NCBI GenBank assembly: GCA_011109175.1
Contig: RDEW01000022.1
Location: 124,001 to 188,000, forward strand
DNA length: 64,000 nucleotides
From: Dicyema japonicum
Taxonomy: Eukaryota > Dicyemida > Rhombozoa > Dicyemidae
Direction of reading: 5' to 3'
The notes beneath the pieces were generated by a model. The model was not told the origin of the DNA. It saw nothing but the letters and a program-made list of their open reading frames with translations, and made no database searches. The translations under genes and the position numbers were made by a program. Positions 1 to 12,179 of this stretch are shown here, piece by piece. How positions within the stretch are numbered: position 1 is the stretch's first letter; each line of letters starts with the position of its first letter.

Positions 1-2600
1 GTTTGATGCAAAAAAGTTGTAATTTAAATTCTTTCGAGTTTAATTTAAATGACTTAAGTTAGGCCCTGAATAATTCGATATACCTCCTAATTTAGCTCAA
101 AGCGAATCCCAAATTTCCAAATCATCTTGTCTATCATTTTTAACCACTTGTTGGTTTGATTTACTGATTATATCCCGATATACTGTAGCTGATCAATATA
201 AGAGGAAGAATGAAAATTTGGGACAAATTATACAATATTATATTTATATGCAAATATCACATCGTCCTGAGGGCAATGGGATAAATCTACTTTAATTGGA
301 CTTTACCACAAGAATGGAAAATGTATCAATAAAACACGAGAAAACGTAAATAACTTAGTCAGACTAAAACATCCAATTTAATATTATCGAGTTAGATATT
401 GTGATTAATTCGAGTACAACTTTCATTCTACTACGTTGACTATTAGTTTATGAGGCAATCTGTTGTATTTTTAACACAAGATTGGACGGTCAAATGAAAG
501 CTGTTCCGTTATATTAACTCAATAGAATTTTTTGATATCGGGGAGATCATTCAGACATATTAACACGTGCAGTATAAATTTCATATTAAATTTATCCATC
601 TTTATTATTGTATAATCTCCGACATCGATTTATGTACAAAATAACATTGGAGAATATACCAGTAGAGAAACATCTGTTGAACCTAGTTTGTGGTTAATTG
701 TAAGAAAAAGACGGAACGGTGGGTCACAGAAAGAAATGCATGTAGCGAAACACAATGTAAACCGTACATACACTGAGAAGAGACAGATAATTAAGTGCGG
801 AAACTGCTATGTAAAGAAAACCAGACAAAATTAATTTATGAAGTTTGAATTAGAATTTTGAATTTCTATTAATTTGAATAAATTAGTACATTTCGATTAA
901 TTTAAATAAATATGTCCATAGAGAAACAAATATGATATTTAACCGGATACTTTGAGAGAGTGACTTTGAAATAAAAATATATATATTCGTATAATCGGTA
1001 AAAGAATTTGTACAAAAATAGCGAACTGCTTCAACTTGTTCACAGTTTGAATGTTATAATAGCTCCTGAGATGAGGTTCGACATTCCTTTCCGTGGCAAT
1101 ATGTTGCAGTCAAGATTTTAGTTCCGGGAAAATTTCCGTAATACGTCGTTTACGTGGTTAGTTTTTTTCACACAACATTGAAAATTATAATCGAATAAAA
1201 AATATTATTTCAATTTATTCGAAAAGCTTAATTTTGTCACCTTGTATGTCTGCTGAAAATTGTAGTGGCAGATCTCTTGATTTCTGACTATTAATTTTTC
1301 TGTGATGAAAAAGTAATTTTACGAAAATCCACAGATAAAGATGGAACAACGAAAATACTATTATAGCTGAAATTTTCAAAGAGAATATAATTTTAAAAGT
1401 TAACCGTAATTTAACTTCTAATTTTTCTTATTTCTGTTGATTAAAGTTTTCCGAGTAACGTAGATCGAAAACACCAAACACTCCAAATTATATTATTGAA
1501 TAATCCTGTTAGCTATGATATGTTATATTTTCAAATATTTCTTCAGTTGAATATTTTTGACGACTCTTTAATGAGATCTTGCGGTTGTGTTTTTCTTTGT
1601 TTTCTTCGCGAATTACAGATGCGATAAGAAAAAATTAAGGATACAGGATCACGAGAATTCAATTTTATTTAAAAATCAATTGTAGAATTTAAAATTTAAA
1701 TGTTCAATTTGTGTGTTATTTATAAATTTTTAAAAAATATTAAATATAATAAAAAATTTAATCAAATGTATTGATTTTAATATTTCACATTTGATTACGA
1801 AATAATTGCATTTTATTAATGAGAAAGTTTTTAATTTGACTTTCTGGTTATAATCTCACACATATTAGGAGATCAGAAATTTTTACGTTGACGGAAAATA
1901 CTTGTTGATAATGTTATTACTGAAACAATAAATTATAATTAATATGTTGACATTTGTTTGAATTTTATGTTTACGAATAAAGTTAGTGAATATTCAAATA
2001 TTATTTATGGTGAATTCTGTATTGCAGTTAGTTTATATATTTGTGATTATTTAATTATTATGTAAAATAAATTGAGTAAAATTATCTAATATTTTGCATA
2101 ATTCTAATAATTTAATTCGCCTCGAAAAGATACAAATCCCTCAAAGGAGTTTGGGTTAAGTAGAGTCTTGAAATAACGGTGATCAGGGAGAGGGTTTACG
2201 CAATCCTGGCCTCTTAACTAAATGACCTTAGTTTTTCTTATTTTAAATAAAATTGAATAATAAAAAATTTTATAATTTATTTTAAATTTTCAAATTAACG
2301 TTTGCAATCTAATTTTCTAGTAATTTTTTGTCGATTGGAACAAGTAGCTTAGTGGACATATCCCAGTATTAGTTATTTGGTAAAAAGTTTCCTCCATTTC
2401 TTACTTTCTCTTGTTTTAGTGGCGACATGTAATCTGCATGTCTCAGATGACACCCAATGGTAGATTGAATGAAAAAAGGTTCATTTGTTCTTCAACTCTA
2501 CTGAAAAGTCCTCACAGCTGCAAGAAGTCGATGTGCTCATCATGAGATGGAAAAGGGATTGATGAGGAGGAGCTAGATCATTGAACGCATTTTCTTACGA
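1..2600. other. AT-rich stretch without recognised gene
   Basis: I see no coding region, RNA gene or recognisable transposon here. The sequence is strongly AT-rich with short homopolymer runs and stops in every frame. At about 2343 there is a tRNA A-box-like string (tagcttagtgga) with no matching B box downstream. Confidence 0.5.
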
Positions 2601-3139
2601 ATGGTGAAATGAAATGTGTTCCCTCGTAGATTATTAACTTCTTCTCCATTCTACTGAAGGGCTACTACAAGTCAAGAACTCGACGTTTACTTCCATTTTT
2701 ATAGGTGTGCGTGACATTGGAAAGACTTTCTGCTTCAGCCACCTTGTCAACTGTACACATTCAATTAGCTGTTAACATTAATTAATTTACCCCCAGTCAC
2801 TTCGAGTGAGGGAAACCGCAATAACATCACAGACAAGAGCGGACGCTCCAGAGATCCATCAGATGTATTTGATGCTGTGCATAACTCGAAGGTAGGTCCG
2901 GAGAAGCAATGGCCCGTATTCTGGCGTCAAGAAAGCATGATGGGCAAAGTGAAAGAAGAATATGTTCAGTTAGGAACATAAATCCATTTGGCAAGCACAT
3001 AGAGGTTTGCGAAGAGGAAAAGAAATTCCCACTGTAGAGAAGCCTGGCCTCCGTCAATATTCGTTGGAAAACGTCCCAGAAGCTTGTTGGTACCAAGGCT
3101 AATGATGACATTTGCGGAAATCCAATCATAGATCATTTT

Positions 3140-3540
3140 TAGGGGTGACTGAGAGTGCTCAGCCCTGAAGGTTCAAAGAATACTATCTTTGTCAGGGAAC
3201 GTAGGAATAATTCTCCTATTGTTTGTAAAGGCACAAAGGTAGTCAACCGGGTGACTCAGCGTTATACACTTGTCAAATAATTTGGGAGCTTGTATGGCTA
3301 GGATATTTCCTCTGAGAATAGGTGTGACCGGTTGAGAACGAGTTTAGGCTGAGAAAGAGGCGAAAAATCGATTTTGTCGTTGCAAATATCACACCAAGTA
3401 TTTTGGGAGTTTTAATCACAGGAAGTAGAGCGTGCTTAGAACAACGCTGGTTCCAATCTGACCTGACGACGGTAATGGTAAAATCCGTTAAGGACGACTT
3501 TTCGTTAGAAGGGCTAAGAGGGTTTTGGCCAACCAAGAAG
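3140..3540 (-). mobile_element. Degenerate LINE reverse transcriptase fragment
   Basis: The minus-strand frame contains KTPKILGVIF. This matches the 'P-x-ILGVTFD' segment that follows the catalytic core of CR1/jockey-type reverse transcriptases; the same motif is intact at 43.5 kb and 54.7 kb in this window. Downstream the frame breaks repeatedly, so this is a dead remnant. No 5' or 3' end could be placed. Family membership is an inference from one motif. Confidence 0.3.
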
Positions 3541-3639
3541 AGATTTTGACAAAATGTTCTTGCATGATGCAGATAACTGTTAGAAAATAATTATTTCATT
3601 CCCGCCTACTTAATGATGAGGCGTTTCTCCCATGGACCG

Positions 3640-4110
3640 CTATGGAGACTAACTGGATAAGCCATTACTTTTTGCGGTTATCATGTATTCAGAAAGAAAC
3701 AATATGTCCGAGTTTCTTGAAGAAGACCAGGTACTTACTGTTTATCGCTCCGGTTGTCTCTGTAGCAATCATGAGAAAGGTATATTGGTCGAAGAGTCCT
3801 TTATGCTTCTTTTCTTTAGTTCTCCCTGCTTTCCCTGTGACGGAAAGTGTCTTACTACGCTCCCGATTATGTTGATGGGACAGGGTCGACACATGTAGTA
3901 TTCCAAATCATCAGTTCACCTTGCATAGACGGAAAGATTGCAACTCGTTCGATCACTTTCCGTCTCCCTTGTCTATGACAGTGGGTTTCAGTATGGAAGG
4001 GCGTCCAGCAGACTACATTGCGTGGTTCACAACAATATTCAACTGAGTAACCGCGAGAATATTCCCGCACTTCTGCATGTGGAGCCAATGTATCAGAAGT
4101 CTTCAATCAA
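3640..4110 (-). mobile_element. C-terminal fragment of a WYLDD-type retroelement
   Basis: Two minus-strand frames together match the C-terminal part of the element at 38.6-40.6 kb. ELMIWNTTCVD corresponds to NLIWDATCVD in that element, the segment I read as part of a PD-(D/E)xK-like nuclease. Further along, KEKKHKGLFDQYTFLMIATE corresponds to the following region of the same family. The two pieces lie in different frames, so the copy is inactive. It is a 5'-truncated remnant of the same retroelement family. Confidence 0.55.
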
Positions 4111-4599
4111 CGCTCCGTTTCTTTCAGATCTACCAGCGATCAGACAGGCACCTCGTTGTTTATTCATATTTTTAAGTAGTCTCGAAAAATTTATCTTCAC
4201 ATATGATTTTATAGTAGTCTTCCTGTTTCATTTGGAATTCGGATGTTTTCAGCGCTTCTGGTAACAGGAAACTGAATACTCCGTTTCTTTGGTCGATGAC
4301 TCAAAATAAACATCCATTTCATAATTGACAGGGGTCGCATCATCTAGACCAGTGTTTCTCAACGAAAGGCAATTTTTGAATTATTATTATTTTATTTATG
4401 TTATATTTATAATTAAATTTATTTTTGAATTATTGTTATTTTATTTATGATATTATGTCGAGAGCCAAAACTATTACCAAGCCACAGACGTTACCTTTGA
4501 CAGCCGAAATCAATGTCAAAAAATAAAATAATCAATTATTTCAAAGCAAACATTAACTAATTATTGATAATTTCAAAGAAAACATCAACTTTCAACAAG

Positions 4600-5035
4600 G
4601 ATGAAAGCTGGACGAAAAAAGCTCGTAGAAATGATGTTTGGGAATACAGCACAAACGAAATTTTAAGTATTCCTGTGAATATGAGAAACACGTGATTGCT
4701 TTTAATTAATAGAAATATTAAATTTTATAGACTCGTATACTCTCAGTTTATTAAGGGTCATCGCTCAATAGTCAACAGTTAAATCCTAAGGGTTACTCTG
4801 TGTCGTAGAGCTACGTCACATTCGGACAATAATCTTGTTGATGTGTTGATGGTCAACATCATATATTATTATGGAATTTGTCTTCTATTGATGCATGAGT
4901 CCTTATTTCTTTGGAAAGAAGATTGCAGAGAAGAAGCATTATAATAGGAAGAGAATAAGCTTATTTCTTTTGAAGAGGAAGATTGCAGAAGTGACGAAAT
5001 GAAAAACAAAAGTTGGAATTGCCTTCGGATCTGCT
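4600..5035. repeat. Dispersed repeat, inverted partner at 25.90-26.23 kb
   Basis: The reverse complement of this segment matches 25900-26230 with scattered differences. Shared strings include ataaggactcatgcatcaa and atgttgaccatcaacacat. The stretch around 4965-5000 differs between copies. No clear coding content was found in either copy. It may be a small transposon or part of a larger duplication. Confidence 0.6.
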
Positions 5036-5589
5036 CAAACTTTTTTATATATCGATTTGTATATTAAAAAGGCGGTAGCTTAGTAGACTGGCTGCTTTTA
5101 AGTGTTTTCGTTGCAATTTTAAATTTTTAATCGGCTGGATATTATGTTCTGGTCAAATGATCACTATTGCAGCCATCTGAGTTGAAGATAGTTTCAGATA
5201 TGAGGACCTGAGAAATAGACTTAGTGGGGATAGTTTCAGAGATGTTTAATCAATGCTTCAAACATTTTAGGTTAAATTTTTAACATTAAATCAAATTTAA
5301 AATTAAATTATTTAAATAATCCGTTGGATAATTGCACACTGTTGAGGTGGAGAAAAAAAAGTGGAGTTAAATAAATAAATAAGAAGTACGAGATGCTTGC
5401 AAACTAGATGGAGGCAGACGCTTGGATGCAATGCCCTCCTTATTCCATAGTATTGACGTTGGAAGGAATTGCGACAAAGTACCACAAGACTTATCTACAT
5501 AGGTAAGAGTAGATATGAAGATACAGGCCTACCTACAATCCAATGTTTTAAAGCGAACCACAGAGAGCCTGACACTGAGAGAAGCCCGA

Positions 5590-5755
5590 GATATCAAGTG
5601 AGTAAAGGGATCAAGAGATAAGAGGAAGCCGAAAGTATCAAGTGGGTAAAGGATCAAGAGTATAAGAGGAAGCCGGAGATACCAAGTTGGTAAAAGGATC
5701 AAGAGTATAAGAGGAAGCCGGAGATACCAAGTGGGTAAAGGGATCAAGAGCAATT
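5590..5755. repeat. 45-nt minisatellite, about 3.5 units
   Basis: Tandem units of about 45 nt, each with a core like aagaggaagccggagatacc followed by aagt(t/g)ggtaaaaggatcaagag. Units differ by a few substitutions and short indels. Because 45 is a multiple of three, an open frame runs through on the minus strand, but it is only a translation of the repeat. Each unit also has a GT...AG segment of about 22 nt on the plus strand, which recalls the micro-intron arrays elsewhere in the window. The remaining 23 nt is not a multiple of three. Confidence 0.8.
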
Positions 5756-5762
5756 TTGTGGT

Positions 5763-7320
5763 CCAGGTGGTGACGTCACTTTTTGAAATATGTCTTTTCA
5801 CGTTTGATTACCCATTTTCCATTCTTCTTCGGTACTTTCAAAACTCCAGGTTTGAAGTTCACTGTCAAAACATCAACTTGGACGTGATTTATAAAAACGA
5901 AAATTATCGCACATTCCACTCGAAATTGGATGATTATTATATAATTTGTTCGGGCTCTTATTGTCGACATTATAGTCTTGGATTTGCAGTCCACGGATAT
6001 CTTTATGACCCTGTGACACGTGTATTGGATGTCTTGGATTGTAATTAACTCATTATATCAAGTTCAGAACGAAACATAATTCTGTCATCTCTATCATCAA
6101 TGATATGCTCCGACCGCTGTCGGGTTGATGTCGACTCTGAAGAGATTGGTGTGTTTACTCACTGGGACATGACTCACTTTCTTCATCAATTCTGACATTC
6201 ATTGGTGGTGACTGGATTCCTAGAATTGGCAAAGTGAGGAACGAGGAGACCTGTATTAGATCACATGCTCAAAACCGCCGAAGTTACTCTGATGTTTCAT
6301 TACTCTATTTCTGCGAATCCTCAACTTATTTAACGAATACTGCCTTGATCATCCAACAAGACAAGAAAAAAACTATATGGTTGGTTCAAGAAGAAATAAA
6401 AGTGGGAACCTGATCAAAATACACAGCCAAACCGGTTATATTTTGTGTTGAAGTAACAGAAACCTTATAAGGAACTCGAGATTTTATGTTGGCCTCGGAA
6501 CGTCAAGTGACCACAAACTAGTGATGAGAGAGTACGGCGAAAACTCAGAGAGCGATAAAAAGATGGAATCTGATATTCCTAACAGCTATGGATCTGACGT
6601 TAAATTTCATAAACATCAAAACACCCCTGGATTGCGTATAAGTGTCTCGCAAACTCTTAAAGAACATCTAAACTGCAGGAGAACGGCTTCTAAACACTGA
6701 TGATGTAGAATGATATCATACTCCTAGAAGATAGTCATCTAGCAGTCGAATTGGGGAATTCTGCCTCTAACTTTTTTGAAACCACTCGGGGAGTTCCACA
6801 GTAGACTCTTTGTCCCCTTCTTACATCATTTACCTTGAGGCTTCGTTGAGAGACTTCAGATCGTCTATCGATGAGTTGATTTACTCGGATGATCTAGACG
6901 TTGAGTCTGGAGATGCTAAATTTCTCAATTACCTAAGCAATTATCTAGCATATATTCAAGAAATGGTTCCTGAAGATAAACATCGACAAAACGGAATTTA
7001 CATCCGACAAGACGTGACGAAGACATACTATGAAGATCAATAACGCAAAATTATATAAATTATGTAACACAGAACCAAATCGACGGAAATCCGGCGATCG
7101 AGATGGCGACGACTGTTAGGACGCATTTTGGACGTATCGGCAGATCGTGTGATGAGGAATATTTCTTGGAACCAAGAAGACTATTCCGAGGAATGGCCGG
7201 GAAACTCTAAATCTCCGCAAAATGAGGACTTAATAGGCGTCCGTAGAAAATTAAAAACGGCGAACGATCTTGATGAACTAAGAGAACTTGAGAAAAAAGG
7301 GGACCTTGGATGAGAATTGT
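5763..7320 (+). mobile_element. Decayed LINE, family 1 (endonuclease + RT), internally deleted
   Basis: This is a degenerate plus-strand copy of the LINE family also present at 9.4-12.2 and 30.3-33.1 kb. It starts with the family's 5' string ggtggtgacgt. The apurinic-type endonuclease (EEP) can be followed in pieces: YSLGFAVHGYL near 5970, GDWIPRIGKV near 6205 (active-site block GDWNAKVG in good copies) and GTSSDHKLVM near 6505 (the SDH motif). The reverse transcriptase is reduced to YLEASLRDFR near 6830 and YSDDLDV near 6885, where the usual catalytic YADD has become YSDD. Most of the RT N-terminus is missing. A C-terminal tail may extend to 7313. The many frame breaks mark it as dead. Confidence 0.7.
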
Positions 7321-7849
7321 ACAAACGGTGGCTGGCGCGGCACAAGGGAACCTTAATTGACTCTTTGTTCTCAGCGGTGCTTATAATATTAATTGAGTGA
7401 TTGTCTCTGTGGAACGTCTTTATTCATCAACAAGCTGGACTATTGACCGAAACTACTAAAGAAATTACTCAATACAGTTATGGAGTCAGTCCAGCCTCAA
7501 TTTGATGTGAAATAAGTATTCTATGCAGTCTTTCTCCAACGCTTATGTGTTAGTTTTTGCTTCATTGAGAAAATTCCTTTCCGAAAACTACCCTAAAGTT
7601 TAAATTTTGAATGAAGATCGGCTAGTATCACCATTTCTACTAACATCTTTTTTACATCATCTGAAACTTGTCTCAAATAACGAAGAGTTTATTGATAAAA
7701 TGGTGGATGAAAATTGCATAGAGAGTGATAAGGATAGTCTGGGGTTTAGGCTCGGGAGAGGAACTTCAGAGCTTCATTTCCAGATGGTCTGGAATGGGGT
7801 GGATTTTTGATTCCCAGTGAAATTGATCAATAAAGGGTGATTGGGTCGG

Positions 7850-8520
7850 GAAAGGAACAGATCAAATATTGTATTCCTACTTTAGCATAATTACTTATGA
7901 ATATTTCATAGAATTTGTATAATTTATTCCAAAACAACTAAATTTTCCCAAATAACCTCAAAACACTGCTTGGTTTCTTCATTCCTTTATTACTGTAAAA
8001 TCCAAGTCTAGAAAGAATCAAAATGATCATTTGATTTTCCTCATTACTTTGGATTATTCCTTGAGGGATTTCTACAACTGTGCTTATGGACTGATTTTTG
8101 TGCTTAAAGGACATTTCTTTTCTGGTTCTGTGATGTTTTTGGATGCATAAAATTGATCGTTAACCACCACCCTCTTTATCGGTAGATCCTGAGCTAATTA
8201 ATGAGTAAGTCATACGAAGTGTTAATATGATTTCTTATTGATTATTTTAAAATCTCTCAATTTCCTATATTTGTTGTTATTATATCATTCACAAGTTTTA
8301 AATAAGGAAATAATGAACCAAGTTGAATAACAGTTAGTTTAAATTAGTATGTTAACTAAAACCCATCCAAGTACGATTAATGTTATTCCATTGGACGAGC
8401 AGCGGACGAAGTACTAAATTTTCGGGCATGGGTGCTTACTATCAAATTAGAGTTAATTGTTTACTTGTTATGCTTTGATCTTGGAATAAAAATAATATAA
8501 ATTGATTAAATATAAAATTA
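7850..8520. other. No gene seen
   Basis: AT-rich sequence with stops in all frames. The part from about 8300 resembles the sequence at 34.93-35.05 kb in the same position relative to Thr-rich mini-exons, so it is probably the 3' flank of the surface-protein copy that follows. Confidence 0.4.
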
Positions 8521-8530
8521 AAATATTTTA

Positions 8531-9367
8531 CCTTCAGTTGTAGTGGGAGAAGTTGTTGTCGTCATTTCTATGAATAAACATAATATTCAAATGAATATAA
8601 TAAACGTGGAATTAAAATATTTTTCCTTTAGAAGTAATCATGGATGAAATTGAAGAAGAGATTTTACCTTTAGTGGTAGCCGTGGAAGTACTAGTATATC
8701 CTAATAAAATATATTATAATGAAGTACCCGCTATTGGTCCAATAGGTTCTTTATTCAATAGGTAGGAACTGCAATTATTTGCTTTCAAATTATTATAAAT
8801 AAAACCCTCTCCCTTAAATGATGTATTACTAGATCTTCTAAATAATTGCAATTTCATATAAAATATGTGGAGAGCATATTCAACCACTTCAAATTTAAAA
8901 TTGTAACAATAATAAAAATTTTCAAAGTCAAATCTTTCTCTTGTCCCCTCAGTGCCATCAAAACCTATTTTTTAAGTTACAAAATACCTGAATATTTAAT
9001 TCTAAATTCTTTCAGATAATTAATACTATCGCTTATTTCTATTTTAAATTGAACTTTTATATTTTTTTCCAGAAATATAATGTAGAAACTATCAGCATCA
9101 GTCACAAATTCAATGTTTGAATTGTTAAAATTAAAAACTTGACTCTACTATTATCATATTCACATACATCTCCATCTTTTGTAACCCTCAAGTTCATTAT
9201 CCGCTAAATAGTACGGTAAACTCGTATCATAAATTATCCTCCAAGTTGGAATTGGCTCACTTGATATTTTATTTACTCTATAATTGTTTTCATTTCCAAT
9301 CAAGCTAACAAACATCACAAGACCTACAAATTATTATATTTTAACGAACTCCAATCATAATAGTCAT
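8531..9367 (-). CDS. Surface-protein family member (copy with YYC domain), probably degenerate
   Basis: Read on the minus strand, exon 1 (9346-9367) and exon 2 (9186-9323) join across a 22-nt GT-AG intron. They give a signal-like start, MTIMIGVRLVMFVSLIG, followed by a region matching the other family members (PIPTWRI versus RVTTWSI). A later exon ends the domain with FDFENFYYCYNF, aligned with RFYHCGIIS in the gene at 61.1-62.4 kb, and then KLQLFRR and FKGE before a phase-1 intron. Downstream, mini-exons near 8668-8698 and 8533-8568 encode Thr-rich peptides (TSTSTATTK; MTTTTSPTTTE). A one-base excess near 9185 breaks the frame between exons 2 and 3, so this copy is likely damaged. No transmembrane exon was found. 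Function unknown; probably secreted or cell-surface. Confidence 0.6.
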
Positions 9368-9439
9368 AAAGTAAGATGATAATTAGTATTCTTGATTAAT
9401 TTATTATAAAAATTATTAAAATAAAATTATTAAATTTAA

Positions 9440-12175
9440 TTATAATTTAATAAAAATATACCAAGATGACAAAGCTGAATGGATCGCATAAGTTGTTGGA
9501 ACTGCCAAGTCGAGATTTGGAGTTCCTGTTATTTTTCTCAGCTGACCTCTGTGGAACGAGTCTAGTTTTTTCATATCCGCTGATGAGGTCGCCCAAGTTC
9601 CAGCGTTATATAAAAGTACGGGTTTTATGAATGAGTCGTATAGTAGGATTCTCATTTTCGTGTCGATGCCTTTTTGATTGAGCCATAGATTCTTCAGTTT
9701 ATATAACGCAGTATTGGCTAGAGTTTTCCTACGTAAAATATCTTCGCTATTTCCCATAAGTGAACCGAGTTTCTTTACTTGTCGCCACTTCTCTTCTATG
9801 ACGTTACTCATCCTTCTTATCTCTGTGAGTTCTGTTTTTCTCTGTTCACAGTAAGAAACCATTTCCCTAGTACATCTGGTGCTTTTTCTAATAGATTTTC
9901 CAGGACCTCTTTGTCTTCAGAAATTAGGTCTACATCGTCCGCGTAGATTACTTCTTTCGTCTTTCCTTGGTATGACGGTCTAAGTTCCCTCATAGCTGCT
10001 TCCAAATAAATTGTGAATAGTAGAGGAGAAAGAGAATCTCCTTGTGGAGTGCCCGTATTTGTTTCAAATTTTCTTGAATAGGTTTTTCGACTCTCACAAG
10101 GAGCTCAGTGTTAGAAAGTAGAATTCGGATCATCCTTAGACTCGATTCATCAAGAAATCCGCTCAGTACCCCCATTAATTTGTTCCTGTTAACCGTATCA
10201 AAAGCTCTTGATAGATCAATTCCCAAAATATTGGTGGCGTTACGGTATCTTTGATATGTTGCACACCTCCATCTGTGACTCCAGACCGCATCAGCTGTGG
10301 ATCTCCCTTCTCGAAAACCACTTTGACTATCTGGTAGGTATTTGTAAGCAGGTCTTTTATTCGTTCAAGCACAATGTTTGCCAAGACTTTGCGTAATGAA
10401 TTTAGTAGTATGATGGGTCGCAAATTTTTGATCGGTCCTCTGTTTTTGTTGGTTTTTGTATGGGGATTAGTAGTCCCGTACCCAGAAGTAGAGTTGAGTT
10501 AGTTGAAAACATTTCATTTAGTAGTGTAGCGATTTTTTCAAAAAGGAGGTCAGGGCCGTATTTCATAGTTCTGGGTTTATCGCATCCGGTCCGGTGCTTC
10601 TGTTATTCTTGAGTTTTCGGCAGGCCGTTTTGATTTCCTCGGCCGTGATTGGTATCTCAAGGGTTCTTGGCCTTCCATCAAACGGGTGGATTTCTATGGT
10701 TTTGATGTTGAAAAGCTTCTCAAAGTGAGCCGCGATGGCTTCAGTTTGTTCTTTGGTGTTTAGTATTAGCTTACCGTTCTCGTCTTTTATGGTTAGTCGG
10801 CTTTGGTTTGTTCGCCGCAGTAAACGGGCAGCGACGTACACCTGTGCGTTGTCTTTCACTTTGTTTACTTCTTCTATACAGGAAGCTATTTCTTCTATGA
10901 AAAGCTTCTTGTTCAGACCCTTTATTTTTCTTCTGACACGTTGTCTTTCGCCTTGAAGGGCTTTTATCGCATTAGTGTCAGAGGCATTTAATTTTCTCAT
11001 ATTTCTTTCTTTTAGACTTTTTGCAAGCTCAGGAACATCTGGATGAATAGCCTTCAGATGCATTTTACTATTCTCCCTTTTGCCAAGACATGCTTCAGCA
11101 GCTTCGTTGATGGTGTCCTTTGTTCGTTTCCAGGCATCTTCTAGTGTGATATTTACTAATACGTCCTGCAGATTAGTCTGAATGTATTGTTGATATCTCT
11201 CAGTAGTCTCCGGTTAGAAATCAGCCTTTCAGTCGCGTAGTCGCCTCTGATTTTCTCAAATTTGTGATTTTTTGCATTCTTGTATTTAATGGCATGTTTT
11301 TTCAGGGTGAAGGTCGCAATGACCATCTTGTGGTCGCTGACAGTCGTCGAGCCTTCATATGAACGTGCGTTTACTAGAAGGTGTTTGTCTTTAGCCCGGC
11401 ATATGACATAATCGATTTGGTTGTATATTGGGACCAGCTTTCCTTCTGAGTTCCTTCGCTTTACCATCCACGTAGTTTTGTGGCAGGCAGGATGCGTAAA
11501 TGCAGTATTGCATAGGAAAAGGTTGTCTGCCATACAAAAGTGACCAAGTATTGTCCCGGGTAAATTTCTTATACCACGTCCATGTTCTCCCAAGAAAACA
11601 TCATCCGGGTTATTCTTCATCCCGACTTTTGCAATCAAATCACCAGCATTGAGTATTAGTGATGACGACTCATATTCGTTGTACGTCCGTAACAGTGTTG
11701 AATAGAAGTCGTCTAGTTCTGTCGGATCTTTCGCTACTCTCCCGCAGTGTGGCGCATAAACACTTACAATTGTCAGAAAGCTCTTCGAAAGAGGTAAGTC
11801 GTTTAGCCGGATTTGTATAACACAGATCCTGTCATTCACACTCCATATACGGTGCACTGCACTTGTCAACTTTGAGTGGATGGCAAATCCAAGTCCATAA
11901 TGTTTTGAGTCGCTCGGCTGACATATAATTCGATATTCGGCAAAGTTTTCATCAAGGCTACAAGTAACTTTCGTCTCTTGTAGGCACCCAATAGATACGT
12001 CGTATCTCTCCAGGTCATCACAGAGAATCTTCCTCGACCAGGTCGTAGATAAGCCTCTAGCATTGAACGTAAGGACTTTTAGACGAGATGCATCCCTTTG
12101 TATCCATTGCCTTTTAGACATTTTTCTCAATTGTGATTCAATCAAGAAACGAGGCACGTCACCACCTCATTAAAA
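9440..12175 (-). mobile_element. LINE, family 1: EEP endonuclease and reverse transcriptase, frameshifted
   Basis: A near full-length non-LTR retrotransposon read on the minus strand. It begins with the family 5' string ggtggtgacgtgcctc. The first ORF (12157-11156, 333 aa) is an EEP endonuclease: LTFNARGL, CLQETKV, the catalytic block at GDLIAKVG (intact copies have GDWNAK, so the key Asn is lost), NQIDYVIC and SDHKMVIA. A middle ORF (11063-10563) carries the linker and the RT start (NNRSTGPDAIN). The RT palm then follows in broken frames (10423-9440) with MGIDLSRAFDTVN, YADDVDLI and the thumb region. At least three frame breaks and the endonuclease mutation make it inactive. The clade was not assigned. 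Confidence 0.85.
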
Positions 12176-12179
12176 AGAA

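Noticed and set aside
2827-3129. 100-aa minus-strand ORF as a gene
   Set aside because: No domain, no homologous copy in the window, and adjacent to LINE debris.
5529-5801. 90-aa minus-strand ORF with repeated LPTWYLRLPLILLIL
   Set aside because: It is only the translation of the 45-nt minisatellite. The apparent membrane character comes from the complement of the purine-rich repeat.
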